Assembly: GCA_001751085.1 (NCBI GenBank)
Contig: MAXP01000178.1
Coordinates: 1-5,759, forward strand
Reading direction: 5' to 3'
Length of the DNA stretch: 5,759 nucleotides
DNA from: Desulfobacterales bacterium C00003060
GTDB taxonomy: Bacteria; Desulfobacterota; Desulfobacteria; Desulfobacterales; C00003060
Made by a program: the position numbers and the translations under genes. This document shows, in pieces, positions 1 through 5,612 of this stretch; the first letter of the stretch is position 1; every line of letters begins with the position of its first letter. The notes under the pieces are model-generated. The model was not told the DNA's origin. It was given only the letters and a program-made list of their open reading frames with translations, and did no database searches.

Positions 1-1
1 G

Positions 2-2173
2 GGCTCCATAAAAGACCGCATTGCCAAGGCCATGATCGAAGCGGGTGAGGCATCAGGGTCCCTGACACATGACAAAATCGTTCTGGAAGCAACCAGTGGC
101 AATACCGGAATTGGTTTGGCCCTGGTCTGCGCACTAAAGGGTCATAAGCTTGTTTTGACTATGTCTGAATCGGCCAGCCTGGAACGCCGGAAGATCCTGC
201 AGGCCATGGGAGCAGAAATCCGGCTGACACCCGATTTTCTTGGGACCGACGGCGCAATAGAAGAGGCGTATCGGATGGCCCGAGAGCATCCTGAAACATA
301 TTTTATGACGGATCAATTCAATTCTGAAGCCAACTGGCGGGCCCACTATGATGGCACCGCCCCGGAAATCTGGGAACAGACAGCAGGAAGAATTACCATG
401 CTGGTTGCGACAATGGGGACTACCGGAACCCTCATGGGCACCTCCAGGCGCTTGAAGGAGTACGATCCAGGAATCCGGATTGTGGGTGTGGAACCTTATC
501 TGGGACACAAGATCCAGGGCCTGAAAAACATGAAGGAGTCTTATCGGCCTGAGATATATGAAAAGGACCGCTTAGACAAGAAGGTCAACATCGATGATGA
601 GGCCGCTTATGAGATGACCCGGCGTCTGGCCAGGAAGGAAGGGATCTTTGCGGGCATGAGTTCCGGAGCTGCCATGGCCGTCGCACAAGAAGAAGTCAGG
701 TCCATGCCTGAGGGCATGGTGGTGGTCATTTTCCCTGATGGCGGAGAACGGTATCTGAGCACCCCGCTCTTTGCCATACGAGAGGAAACCGACCTTAGAT
801 TTTACAATACTCTGACGCGCGCTAAAGACCCCTTCGTGCCTCTACGACCTGGCAAGGTATCTATTTATTCTTGCGGGCCAACAGTTCACGATCGAATGCA
901 CATCGGAGAATGCCGCCGTTTTGTTTTGGGTGACCTTGTTCGACGGTACCTGGAATACAAGAAATATGTGGTTACCCACATCATAAATATTTCCGATTTT
1001 AACGACAAGACCATCCATGGGTCTGAAAAGGCCGGCATACCGCTGAAGTCCTTTACTGATAAGTATCTCCAAGCCTTCATGGAGGACATGGAAATCCTTG
1101 GTGTCAAACAGGCTACACAATATCCCAGGGCAGGTGAACATGTTGAAGATATGGTTGCACTGACCGGCAGACTTGTGGAAAAGGGGTTTGCCTATGAAAA
1201 GCTCCGGTCGGTCTATTTTGATATCTCCAGGTTCTCGGATTACGGCAAACTATCCGGGGTCAATCTTGATAAGATCAAGCTGGGCTCCACAGTTGATCTC
1301 GATGAATATGAAAAAGACAACCCAAGGGATTTCACACTCTTAAAGCGAGCCAAGCTTTCCGAACTCAAACGCGGGATCTACACGAAAACCAAATGGGGCC
1401 AGGTAAGGCCAAGTTGGCATATCGAATCTGCGGCGATAGCCCTGAAATACCTTGGGGATACCTTTGACATCTATACGAGCAGCCGTGATCTGATCTTTCC
1501 ACACCATGAAAACGAGGTAGCCGTAAGTGGCGCTCTGACAGGAAAACCCTTGGCATGCTATTGGATACACAGCGAACTAGTGCTGTCTGAAGGAAAGAAG
1601 GCAGACCGGAATGTTGCTATCCCATATATCCGAGACCTATTAGACCGCGGATACAGCGGCAGGATGATTCGATACTGGCTTCTCTCCAATCATTACAGAA
1701 AACCCTTGAACCTATCATTTGAAGCAATAGATTCAGCCGGCAAAGCCATCCGTCGACTTGATGAATGTGCTCGTTTCCTGAACAGTGTGGAGGACGGACG
1801 TCCCTATCCTGACATAGACCAGGTTCTCTATGACATAAAAACCGGCTTTGCAGATGCCATGGATGATGACCTGAATGTGTCATTTGCCATGGCGACCATC
1901 TTCCGGATTGTCAGAAAGGTCAATCGCCTGATCAGGCACAAGGATCTGGATCAGGCTGGAGCCGGACGAATCATAAATGCCTTTAAGAAAATCGATGAAG
2001 TGCTGAATATCTTGGACTTTGAACAAAAGCCCGAGGGTGCCCAAGTGAAAAACCTTATGCTTGAACGTGAAGAAGCAAGGGGCAGGAGGGACTGGAAGCT
2101 GGCAGACCAGATTAGAGAACGCCTTAGCGCCATGGGGGTAGAGGTTAGAGACAAGAAGATTGAAGAGTCCTGA
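2..2173 (+). CDS. Cysteine synthase / cysteinyl-tRNA synthetase-like fusion protein (5' partial)
   Basis: The frame is open to the left edge. Codons before the first ATG (32) read GSIKDRIAKA, the PLP-lysine motif of cysteine synthases (Lys codon 11-13), so the true start lies outside the window. Numbering below is from Met at 32. Residues 1 to about 251 form a CysK/CysM fold (O-acetylserine or O-phosphoserine plus sulfide gives cysteine). Visible are TSGNTG, the phosphate loop GTTGT, HKIQGL, GMSSGA and PDGGERYLST. GTTGTLMG and the following NM-E-Y-PE-Y block resemble mycobacterial CysM more than E. coli CysK. After about five linker residues, 256-713 align end to end with CysRS (about 460 residues): CGPTV (Cys281), HIGE (290-293), NISDFNDK, WHIES (462-466), DLIFPHHENE, a DALR-like helical region and the AR-DW-AD-IR helix. 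Against canonical CysRS, HIGH is HIGE, zinc-ligand Cys is Ser466, the GGGSD loop is TSSRD, KMSKS is KKADR (522-526), and the C-terminal W-R-R tail is absent. The synthase activity is likely. True tRNA-Cys charging is doubtful. Confidence 0.93.
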   Translation, partial: GSIKDRIAKAMIEAGEASGSLTHDKIVLEATSGNTGIGLALVCALKGHKLVLTMSESASLERRKILQAMGAEIRLTPDFLGTDGAIEEAYRMAREHPETYFMTDQFNSEANWRAHYDGTAPEIWEQTAGRITMLVATMGTTGTLMGTSRRLKEYDPGIRIVGVEPYLGHKIQGLKNMKESYRPEIYEKDRLDKKVNIDDEAAYEMTRRLARKEGIFAGMSSGAAMAVAQEEVRSMPEGMVVVIFPDGGERYLSTPLFAIREETDLRFYNTLTRAKDPFVPLRPGKVSIYSCGPTVHDRMHIGECRRFVLGDLVRRYLEYKKYVVTHIINISDFNDKTIHGSEKAGIPLKSFTDKYLQAFMEDMEILGVKQATQYPRAGEHVEDMVALTGRLVEKGFAYEKLRSVYFDISRFSDYGKLSGVNLDKIKLGSTVDLDEYEKDNPRDFTLLKRAKLSELKRGIYTKTKWGQVRPSWHIESAAIALKYLGDTFDIYTSSRDLIFPHHENEVAVSGALTGKPLACYWIHSELVLSEGKKADRNVAIPYIRDLLDRGYSGRMIRYWLLSNHYRKPLNLSFEAIDSAGKAIRRLDECARFLNSVEDGRPYPDIDQVLYDIKTGFADAMDDDLNVSFAMATIFRIVRKVNRLIRHKDLDQAGAGRIINAFKKIDEVLNILDFEQKPEGAQVKNLMLEREEARGRRDWKLADQIRERLSAMGVEVRDKKIEES

Positions 2174-2200
2174 TTTCGGAATGTCGAATGCGGAATGCGG
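2173..2200 (-). repeat. Degenerate 7-bp-period array, copy 1 (minus orientation)
   Basis: Four 7-bp units follow one another. Read on the minus strand they fit CCGMAWT with one CGACATT variant, preceded by AACT. The array begins on the last base of the stop codon of the fusion gene. The same family, also introduced by AACT, occurs on the plus strand at 2746-2773 and 5395-5415. Confidence 0.7.
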
Positions 2201-2202
2201 AG

Positions 2203-2232
2203 TTGAGCAGGAAAGGCATATTGTGCTATAAT
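2203..2232 (+). promoter_or_regulatory. Possible sigma70 promoter reading into the inverted-repeat element
   Basis: TTGAGC (2203-2208) and a perfect TATAAT (2227-2232) are separated by 18 bases. A transcript would start near 2239, just before the inverted repeat at 2243-2457. No gene starts within 500 bases downstream, so it would drive either a structured noncoding RNA or a long leader for the gene at 2829. It is a sequence match only, and could be chance in AT-rich DNA. Confidence 0.4.
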
Positions 2233-2242
2233 AAGGGTTAAT

Positions 2243-2457
2243 GGCATCCTTCACGACAAGTCAAAAGTAGTTTACACTTTGTTGATCTTCTGTTTTGGTA
2301 ATGAAATTTGAAACTTGAAATGTGAAATTGGGAAAAACCCAAAGATGTAGATGCGTTACCTAATTTCAAATTTCGAATTTCCAGTTTGGACATCGCCATT
2401 CAATTCGATAATACACGCTTTTTCGAAAAAAGTGTAAACTGGTGAATGAAGGATGCC
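2243..2457. repeat. Nested inverted-repeat element (MITE-like)
   Basis: Three nested pairs of complementary arms share one centre. The outer pair is 11 bp and perfect (GGCATCCTTCA 2243-2253 with 2447-2457). The middle pair is 12 bp and perfect (AGTTTACACTTT 2269-2280 with 2429-2440). The inner pair is 19 bp with two mismatches (2303-2321 with 2363-2381). The inner arms are built of 7-bp units of the type GAAATTT. There is no ORF inside. Size (215 bp) and terminal inverted repeats fit a non-autonomous element or a large structured intergenic repeat. No clear target-site duplication is visible. The right end recurs at 5301-5327. Confidence 0.65.
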
Positions 2458-2500
2458 GGATTAATACCAAACATAAGACAGCTTGCGTTTCGTAAATATT

Positions 2501-2540
2501 CGGTTAACCCGTTCGCCCGTTGTCCGGTTCACCGGTTCGA
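2501..2540. repeat. Degenerate 8-bp tandem array, five units
   Basis: Five consecutive octamers fit the consensus CGGTTCAC, each with one to three changes. The array is noncoding and lies between the nested element and the hairpin that follows. No function can be assigned. Confidence 0.65.
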
Positions 2541-2567
2541 CAACTTAAATTCTTGGTGGCAAACAAC

Positions 2568-2666
2568 CTCAAAGCTCAAGGCTGAAAGCTCAAAGCAACA
2601 CAATTAAATCCCATGCTCTTAGCTTTTCTTCCTTTCAGCCTTGAGCTTTGAGCTTTAAGCTTACAG
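2568..2666. repeat. Long hairpin built of 7-bp units
   Basis: A perfect 21-bp inverted repeat (2568-2588 with 2632-2652) encloses a 43-base loop whose edges can extend the pairing imperfectly. Each arm is itself a 7-bp-period array: CTCAAAG-like units on the left (2568-2595) and CTTTGAG-like units on the right (2632-2666). There is no T-run after it, so it is not a classical intrinsic terminator. RNA made across it on either strand would fold strongly. Confidence 0.75.
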
Positions 2667-2745
2667 CTTTTAACCGCCGGTCGGCTCAGGTTATTGAGAA
2701 GATACTAAGAATGCGGCAAAGGGAAATAGAAAAAGATGAAAAACT

Positions 2746-2773
2746 CCGCAATCGACAATCCGGAATCGACAAT
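2746..2773 (+). repeat. Degenerate 7-bp-period array, copy 2
   Basis: Four 7-bp units alternate between CCGSAAT and CGACAAT, preceded by AACT as in the other copies. Frame-0 ATG 2736 lies just before this repeat, so residues read from it would be repeat-derived (AIDNPESTI). This argues for a later start of the gene at 2829. Confidence 0.7.
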
Positions 2774-2828
2774 CATTACCCCGGTCTTTTTTCCTTTTAC
2801 TTTCATATCCCCTTCGATAGTGGAGGCC

Positions 2829-3851
2829 ATGTCGCTCTGTTTCAACCGAGTGGCTGTATATCATCCGGCCCACTCCAAGCCTGAAAATGCCCTTGGGCCC
2901 TGGATCGACATGGGCTTCCTGGATGTTCGTAGCCCTTTGGAAAAGGTCATAGACAAGAAGACATTGGAGGCAGCACTCCCGAATTTCAGGTGCTGGGGAC
3001 TCCTGCACCAGCATTCTGACACGGCTTACCTGAAGTCCGTTGGAAACGATATTGCCCCTGTTACTCCTGAGACACCATCAATCGCATCTGATATTAGGGC
3101 CACAGCCTCAAAAACAAAGACCTCAAAGGGATCTGAAGAGAGCCAGCTCTCCCTCCAGCTATTTCTTCACCTGGCGCAGGAATTCGACCAGCAAGCCTGG
3201 GAATTGAGGCAACAACTGAAGCGGTTCGATCACCAGTACCAGGCGTTACAAACGTCATTTCGCCAGGACGAGACCGAGCAGGGACACGTCCCGATCCCCA
3301 AAGAGGTTTTCCCTGTTATGGGGCAAGATCCGGGGGACTATATGATCGAAAAACGGATAGCTGCCTGGAACCGTCTCTTCCAAAAAGGCCCTGCCGGCTC
3401 TAACGTCCTTTTTACAAATTCCCAGTCAGCCCTCACTTGCCTTCTTGACAAAGCAGAAGACGGAATCGAGGTGTTGAATCTGAACTTCACCTACTCGCAA
3501 GCCGAGTCAACAAAGTTGTCCAAGAACCATCCCTCGTGGGTCGATCACATCCAGGAAATCTTCAATAAGGTCCTTACGACACCATGGAGCCGGACCTTGC
3601 AAGAAAGGATTGCACAGATGGGCAGTGAAATAGATACTATGATTGATTCCTGGAGTGAATCAACAATGAAATCACATGACAGGACCGCATCTTTTCGCTG
3701 GTTTGTCGTACCTGACCAGGGCGCTCCCGGCCTGTTGAATAGATGCTGTGGTGTGGACACTGGCAATGAAGATGACGAAACGGTAGAGTTCAAGAATACC
3801 CTGGTAGGAATAATCGAAGAAAGCCGATCCGCCCACCATAGTAACGCTTAG
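2829..3851 (+). CDS. Protein of unknown function, about 340 residues
   Basis: I do not recognise this family. From ATG 2829 the product is 340 residues with no signal peptide, membrane segment or metal-binding motif. Visible parts are an N-terminal segment rich in aromatic residues, Pro and His (GPWIDMGFLDV from residue 23, then a WGLLHQHSDTAY stretch), a Ser/Thr/Lys linker at about 80-105, a charged Gln/Glu-rich helix at about 107-150 that could form a coiled coil, and a mixed alpha/beta C-terminal part with several Trp residues. Composition looks like a real soluble cytoplasmic protein. The start is uncertain. GGAGG (2822-2826) lies only two bases from ATG 2829. The frame stays open up to ATG 2736, but that stretch contains a 7-bp repeat array. 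GTG 2820 and GTG 2850 are other options. The next gene begins about 200 bases downstream with its own promoter-like site, so it is probably transcribed alone. Confidence 0.72.
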   Translation: MSLCFNRVAVYHPAHSKPENALGPWIDMGFLDVRSPLEKVIDKKTLEAALPNFRCWGLLHQHSDTAYLKSVGNDIAPVTPETPSIASDIRATASKTKTSKGSEESQLSLQLFLHLAQEFDQQAWELRQQLKRFDHQYQALQTSFRQDETEQGHVPIPKEVFPVMGQDPGDYMIEKRIAAWNRLFQKGPAGSNVLFTNSQSALTCLLDKAEDGIEVLNLNFTYSQAESTKLSKNHPSWVDHIQEIFNKVLTTPWSRTLQERIAQMGSEIDTMIDSWSESTMKSHDRTASFRWFVVPDQGAPGLLNRCCGVDTGNEDDETVEFKNTLVGIIEESRSAHHSNA

Positions 3852-3941
3852 GCATTGGCGGGCAGGGCAACTGTCTGTTTAGCGACGAAGCGATCTTATT
3901 GTATTTTTTTGCCGAGAATTGCTGAACTATCATATGAAGGC

Positions 3942-3970
3942 TTGACGATTTTATAGAATTGGTGTATTAG
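3942..3970 (+). promoter_or_regulatory. Possible sigma70 promoter of the ferredoxin gene
   Basis: TTGACG (3942-3947) and TATTAG (3965-3970) are separated by 17 bases. The site lies in AT-rich DNA about 80 bases before the ferredoxin start. The -35 matches five of six consensus positions and the -10 four of six. Confidence 0.45.
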
Positions 3971-4031
3971 AGCATAATTCATAATAAGGGATGAAGCTGT
4001 TCTGAATGTAGAATCTGTTGAAAAAAGAGAG

Positions 4032-4039
4032 AAAGGAGG
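4032..4039 (+). promoter_or_regulatory. Strong ribosome binding site of the ferredoxin gene
   Basis: AAAGGAGG ends nine bases before ATG 4049. It is the best Shine-Dalgarno match in the window and fits a highly expressed small ferredoxin. Confidence 0.85.
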
Positions 4040-4048
4040 CGTCATAAA

Positions 4049-4234
4049 ATGTTCGTACCAACTGTGGATACAGCTAAGTGCATTGGTTGTGGAGAATGCG
4101 TAGAGGTTTGTCCGGTCGAGGTTTTCGAACTTGAGGATGAAAAGGCCGTGGCTGTCAATGCAGATGAGTGTTTGGGGTGTGAAAGCTGCGTTGAGGTTTG
4201 TGAGCAAGAGGCAATTACAGTGGAAGAAACATAA
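4049..4234 (+). CDS. 2[4Fe-4S] bacterial-type ferredoxin
   Basis: A 61-residue acidic protein, the usual length of clostridial/desulfo-type 2[4Fe-4S] ferredoxins. It acts as a soluble low-potential electron carrier in the cytoplasm. Two cluster motifs are complete: CIGCGECVEVCP (Cys11, 14, 17, 21) and CLGCESCVEVC (Cys41, 44, 47, 51). By family rule the first cluster is bound by Cys11, 14, 17 and 51, and the second by Cys41, 44, 47 and 21. The Pro normally following the last Cys is Glu52, a common variant. The two halves show the usual internal duplication. Start and expression are supported by a strong ribosome binding site, an upstream promoter-like site and a downstream 16-bp hairpin, so it appears monocistronic. 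Its redox partners cannot be told from this window. Confidence 0.95.
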   Translation: MFVPTVDTAKCIGCGECVEVCPVEVFELEDEKAVAVNADECLGCESCVEVCEQEAITVEET

Positions 4235-4249
4235 TGTGATCGCGGTCAC

Positions 4250-4300
4250 TGGAAGCTGGTCCTTGGTCCTGGTCGAACCGGAATCAAGGACCAGCTTCCA
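4250..4300 (+). terminator. Strong 16-bp hairpin after the ferredoxin gene
   Basis: A perfect 16-bp stem (4250-4265 with 4285-4300) closes a 19-base loop and begins 15 bases after the ferredoxin stop codon. No T-run follows, so it is not a textbook Rho-independent terminator. It may act as a terminator of a T-less type or as a 3'-end mRNA stabiliser. Confidence 0.5.
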
Positions 4301-4386
4301 ATCCTGTCCCCGTTAGTATTCAACCTTTCTTCAAGCACGTCACCTTGTACTCTTCTGTTCAATAAGCATTTGTTCGGCGCATACCT

Positions 4387-4950
4387 GTGCAGCAAATCAG
4401 GCAAATCCAACATCCACATTCCGGAATACTGCACTACCATATATGCGCCACGGCATTTGGATATGCGGCAATCCTGTTTCAAGTTCAGCCATTCCTTGTG
4501 AAACGCATCTTCTTGCCCCATTCACACAAAAAGGCCTCAACAAAGCGAATACAAAGAAATGGGCAAGCCGAACCAGGATACACACCAATGGTTCTTCACC
4601 TGTGCAAGGATATGCAGGCCTATTTCACGGGGGGCCCCATGGGAAATCCTCCGTGGAAACACCTCGACCTGAGCGGGCTGACCCCCTTGCAAAGGGCTGT
4701 GCTGGAAGCTGTGAAACGCGTTCCTCGCGGAGCCACCCGATCTTATGCCCAAATAGCCGCACAGGTCGGATACCCTCGGGCCTGTCGTTTTGTGGGGTCC
4801 GCCCTTGCCAGGAATCCTTTCCCCATCTTGATCCCATGTCATCGCATCGTCCGAGCTGACGGCTCACCAGGCGGCTTTCATGGTGGAACCGACCTCAAAA
4901 AACGCATGCTTTTGCTTGAAAAACGTCAAGTTGTGCGGTTAGGCCGTTGA
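4387..4950 (+). CDS. ogt: O6-alkylguanine-DNA alkyltransferase (methylated-DNA--protein-cysteine methyltransferase)
   Basis: Suicide DNA-repair enzyme that moves the alkyl group from O6-alkylguanine to its own cysteine. With GTG 4387 as start it has 187 residues, close to Ogt length. Residues about 20-85 form the weakly conserved N-terminal ribonuclease-H-like domain (TAFGYAAILFQ, later M-AYFTGG). From about 98 the DNA-binding domain is clear: TPLQRAVLEAVKRVPRG, SYAQIA, the recognition-helix region with the Arg finger (RACRFVGSALARNP), the active site IPCHRI with Cys151, and GGFHGGTDLKKRMLLLE with the conserved Glu. All catalytic features are present. No Ada-type N-terminal domain is seen. 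The start is uncertain: no Shine-Dalgarno sequence precedes GTG 4387, the frame closes at 4363-4365, and no ATG occurs before the conserved domain. The last codons (4915-4942) match 23 of 28 bases of noncoding DNA at 4971-4998. Confidence 0.88.
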   Translation: MQQIRQIQHPHSGILHYHICATAFGYAAILFQVQPFLVKRIFLPHSHKKASTKRIQRNGQAEPGYTPMVLHLCKDMQAYFTGGPMGNPPWKHLDLSGLTPLQRAVLEAVKRVPRGATRSYAQIAAQVGYPRACRFVGSALARNPFPILIPCHRIVRADGSPGGFHGGTDLKKRMLLLEKRQVVRLGR

Positions 4951-4998
4951 GCTTCTGAAGGGCATTGCAACTTGAAACATTTCGAGCTGTGCGGTTAG
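4915..4998. repeat. 28-bp direct repeat linking the ogt 3' end with the element end
   Basis: Bases 4915-4942, the last coding part of ogt, and 4971-4998, including the left end of the nested element, agree at 23 of 28 positions. The final ten bases are identical. The same end sequence is present a third time, inverted, at 5213-5230. Confidence 0.6.
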
Positions 4999-5230
4999 AA
5001 AACTATTTAAAATCAATCACGAAAACACGAAAGTACGAAAACACGAAACAAGGCATGAAAATCAAGTTACTGGGGCTGGTTGCCTGAGCTGGGATACATA
5101 CAGTCACCACTTACTATGAAATGATGCCAGTTACCGGCATTTTTTCGTGTTTTCAATCTTTCGTGCTTTCGTGATAATTCTTTTTTTTTCGTGTGTTGAA
5201 TGCTCTGACGTGTAACCGCACAGCTCGAAA
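4980..5230. repeat. Nested inverted-repeat element after ogt (MITE-like)
   Basis: The outer arms are an 18-bp perfect inverted repeat (4980-4997 with 5213-5230, containing GAGCTGTGCGGTTA). The inner arms are 33 bp with four mismatches (5016-5048 with 5143-5175). At the centre is a small ATGCC/GGCAT hairpin (5124-5140). The inner arms are 8-bp-period arrays of ACGAAAAC-like words (5019-5050 on the left). There is no credible ORF inside. The plan matches the element at 2243-2457 (short terminal repeats outside, a periodic hairpin inside) but the sequence differs. Confidence 0.7.
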
Positions 5231-5241
5231 AATTGTAAATC

Positions 5242-5291
5242 GTAGAAGAGGGTTCCAGCCTCTTAAATCAGCGGCAGGATGCCGCTGCTAC
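5242..5291. repeat. Two-armed hairpin repeat (cloverleaf-like)
   Basis: GTAG (5242-5245) pairs with CTAC (5288-5291). Between them are two hairpins: AAGAGG/CCTCTT (5246-5251 with 5259-5264) and an 8-bp stem CAGCGGCA/TGCCGCTG (5269-5276 with 5280-5287) with a three-base loop. It has the form of an intergenic palindromic repeat. It is not a tRNA: there is no acceptor stem or T-loop. Confidence 0.6.
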
Positions 5292-5300
5292 TTTTCAATC

Positions 5301-5327
5301 AAGTGTAAAGTAAAAATGAAGGATGCC
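5301..5327 (+). repeat. Second copy of the right end of the 2243-2457 element
   Basis: AAGTGTAAA, a short spacer and AATGAAGGATGCC reproduce the right end at 2430-2457 with only a few changes in the middle. No matching left end (GGCATCCTTCA) is found nearby, so it may be a solo end or a decayed copy. Confidence 0.6.
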
Positions 5328-5394
5328 CAAATTTGCGGGATGAATGGTCCTGGTCACCATGTGAAATTACGCTAAAATGATGCGCAGCTTAACT

Positions 5395-5415
5395 CCGCAA
5401 TCCGAAATCCGAAAT
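5395..5415 (+). repeat. Degenerate 7-bp-period array, copy 3
   Basis: Three units of the CCGMAAT family follow AACT, as in the arrays at 2173-2200 (minus strand) and 2746-2773. Confidence 0.65.
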
Positions 5416-5438
5416 ACTATAACTCTCATGCTTGGGAA

Positions 5439-5454
5439 AGGCCCGGAAATTGCA
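5439..5454 (+). promoter_or_regulatory. Possible sigma54 (-24/-12) promoter
   Basis: AGGCCCGGAAATTGCA matches the sigma54 consensus TGGCACG-N4-TTGCA at all but two defined positions, with GG and GC at the required spacing. A transcript would start near 5465 and give a leader of about 150 bases before the gene at 5613. No activator binding site was identified. Confidence 0.4.
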
Positions 5455-5504
5455 TAAACAAGTGCAGGCGAGACAAACCCATAAGCCGTTTTTCCGGAGC
5501 CAAT

Positions 5505-5528
5505 ATTCAAGTATTCCAACATTCCAAC
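5505..5528 (+). repeat. Degenerate 8-bp array, three units
   Basis: Three octamers fit ATTCCAAC, the first with two changes and the other two identical. It lies in the presumed leader of the gene at 5613. Confidence 0.5.
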
Positions 5529-5612
5529 TGCAGGCGCAGGGGGGCTATCATATCAAAATGTTGGCAGTTTTTGCTTGGAGCTTCCGAAAACACACCATGA
5601 GAGGACAGGGAG

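Noticed and set aside
134..2254. Minus-strand open frames of 60-124 residues opposite the fusion gene
   Set aside because: They lie opposite a well-supported coding region, have no ribosome binding sites, and show compositions unlike real proteins.
2243..2457. Complete insertion sequence
   Set aside because: There is no transposase frame inside and the element is too short to hold one.
2501..2540. CRISPR array
   Set aside because: The octamers are directly adjacent, with no spacers of even length and no 24-37 bp repeats, and no cas gene is present.
2736..2828. N-terminal extension of the unknown protein from ATG 2736
   Set aside because: The extra residues are largely encoded by a 7-bp repeat array found elsewhere in noncoding DNA, and no Shine-Dalgarno sequence precedes this ATG.
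3890..3912. Intrinsic terminator after the unknown gene, suggested by a run of seven T
   Set aside because: No stable GC-rich stem sits directly before the T-run.
4246..4588. Minus-strand frames of 63-91 residues over the ferredoxin-ogt gap
   Set aside because: They cross the 16-bp hairpin and the ogt coding region, have no recognisable motif and no start signals.
5242..5291. tRNA-like cloverleaf
   Set aside because: It is too short, with a 4-bp outer stem and only two arms. There is no T-loop, anticodon arm or CCA end.
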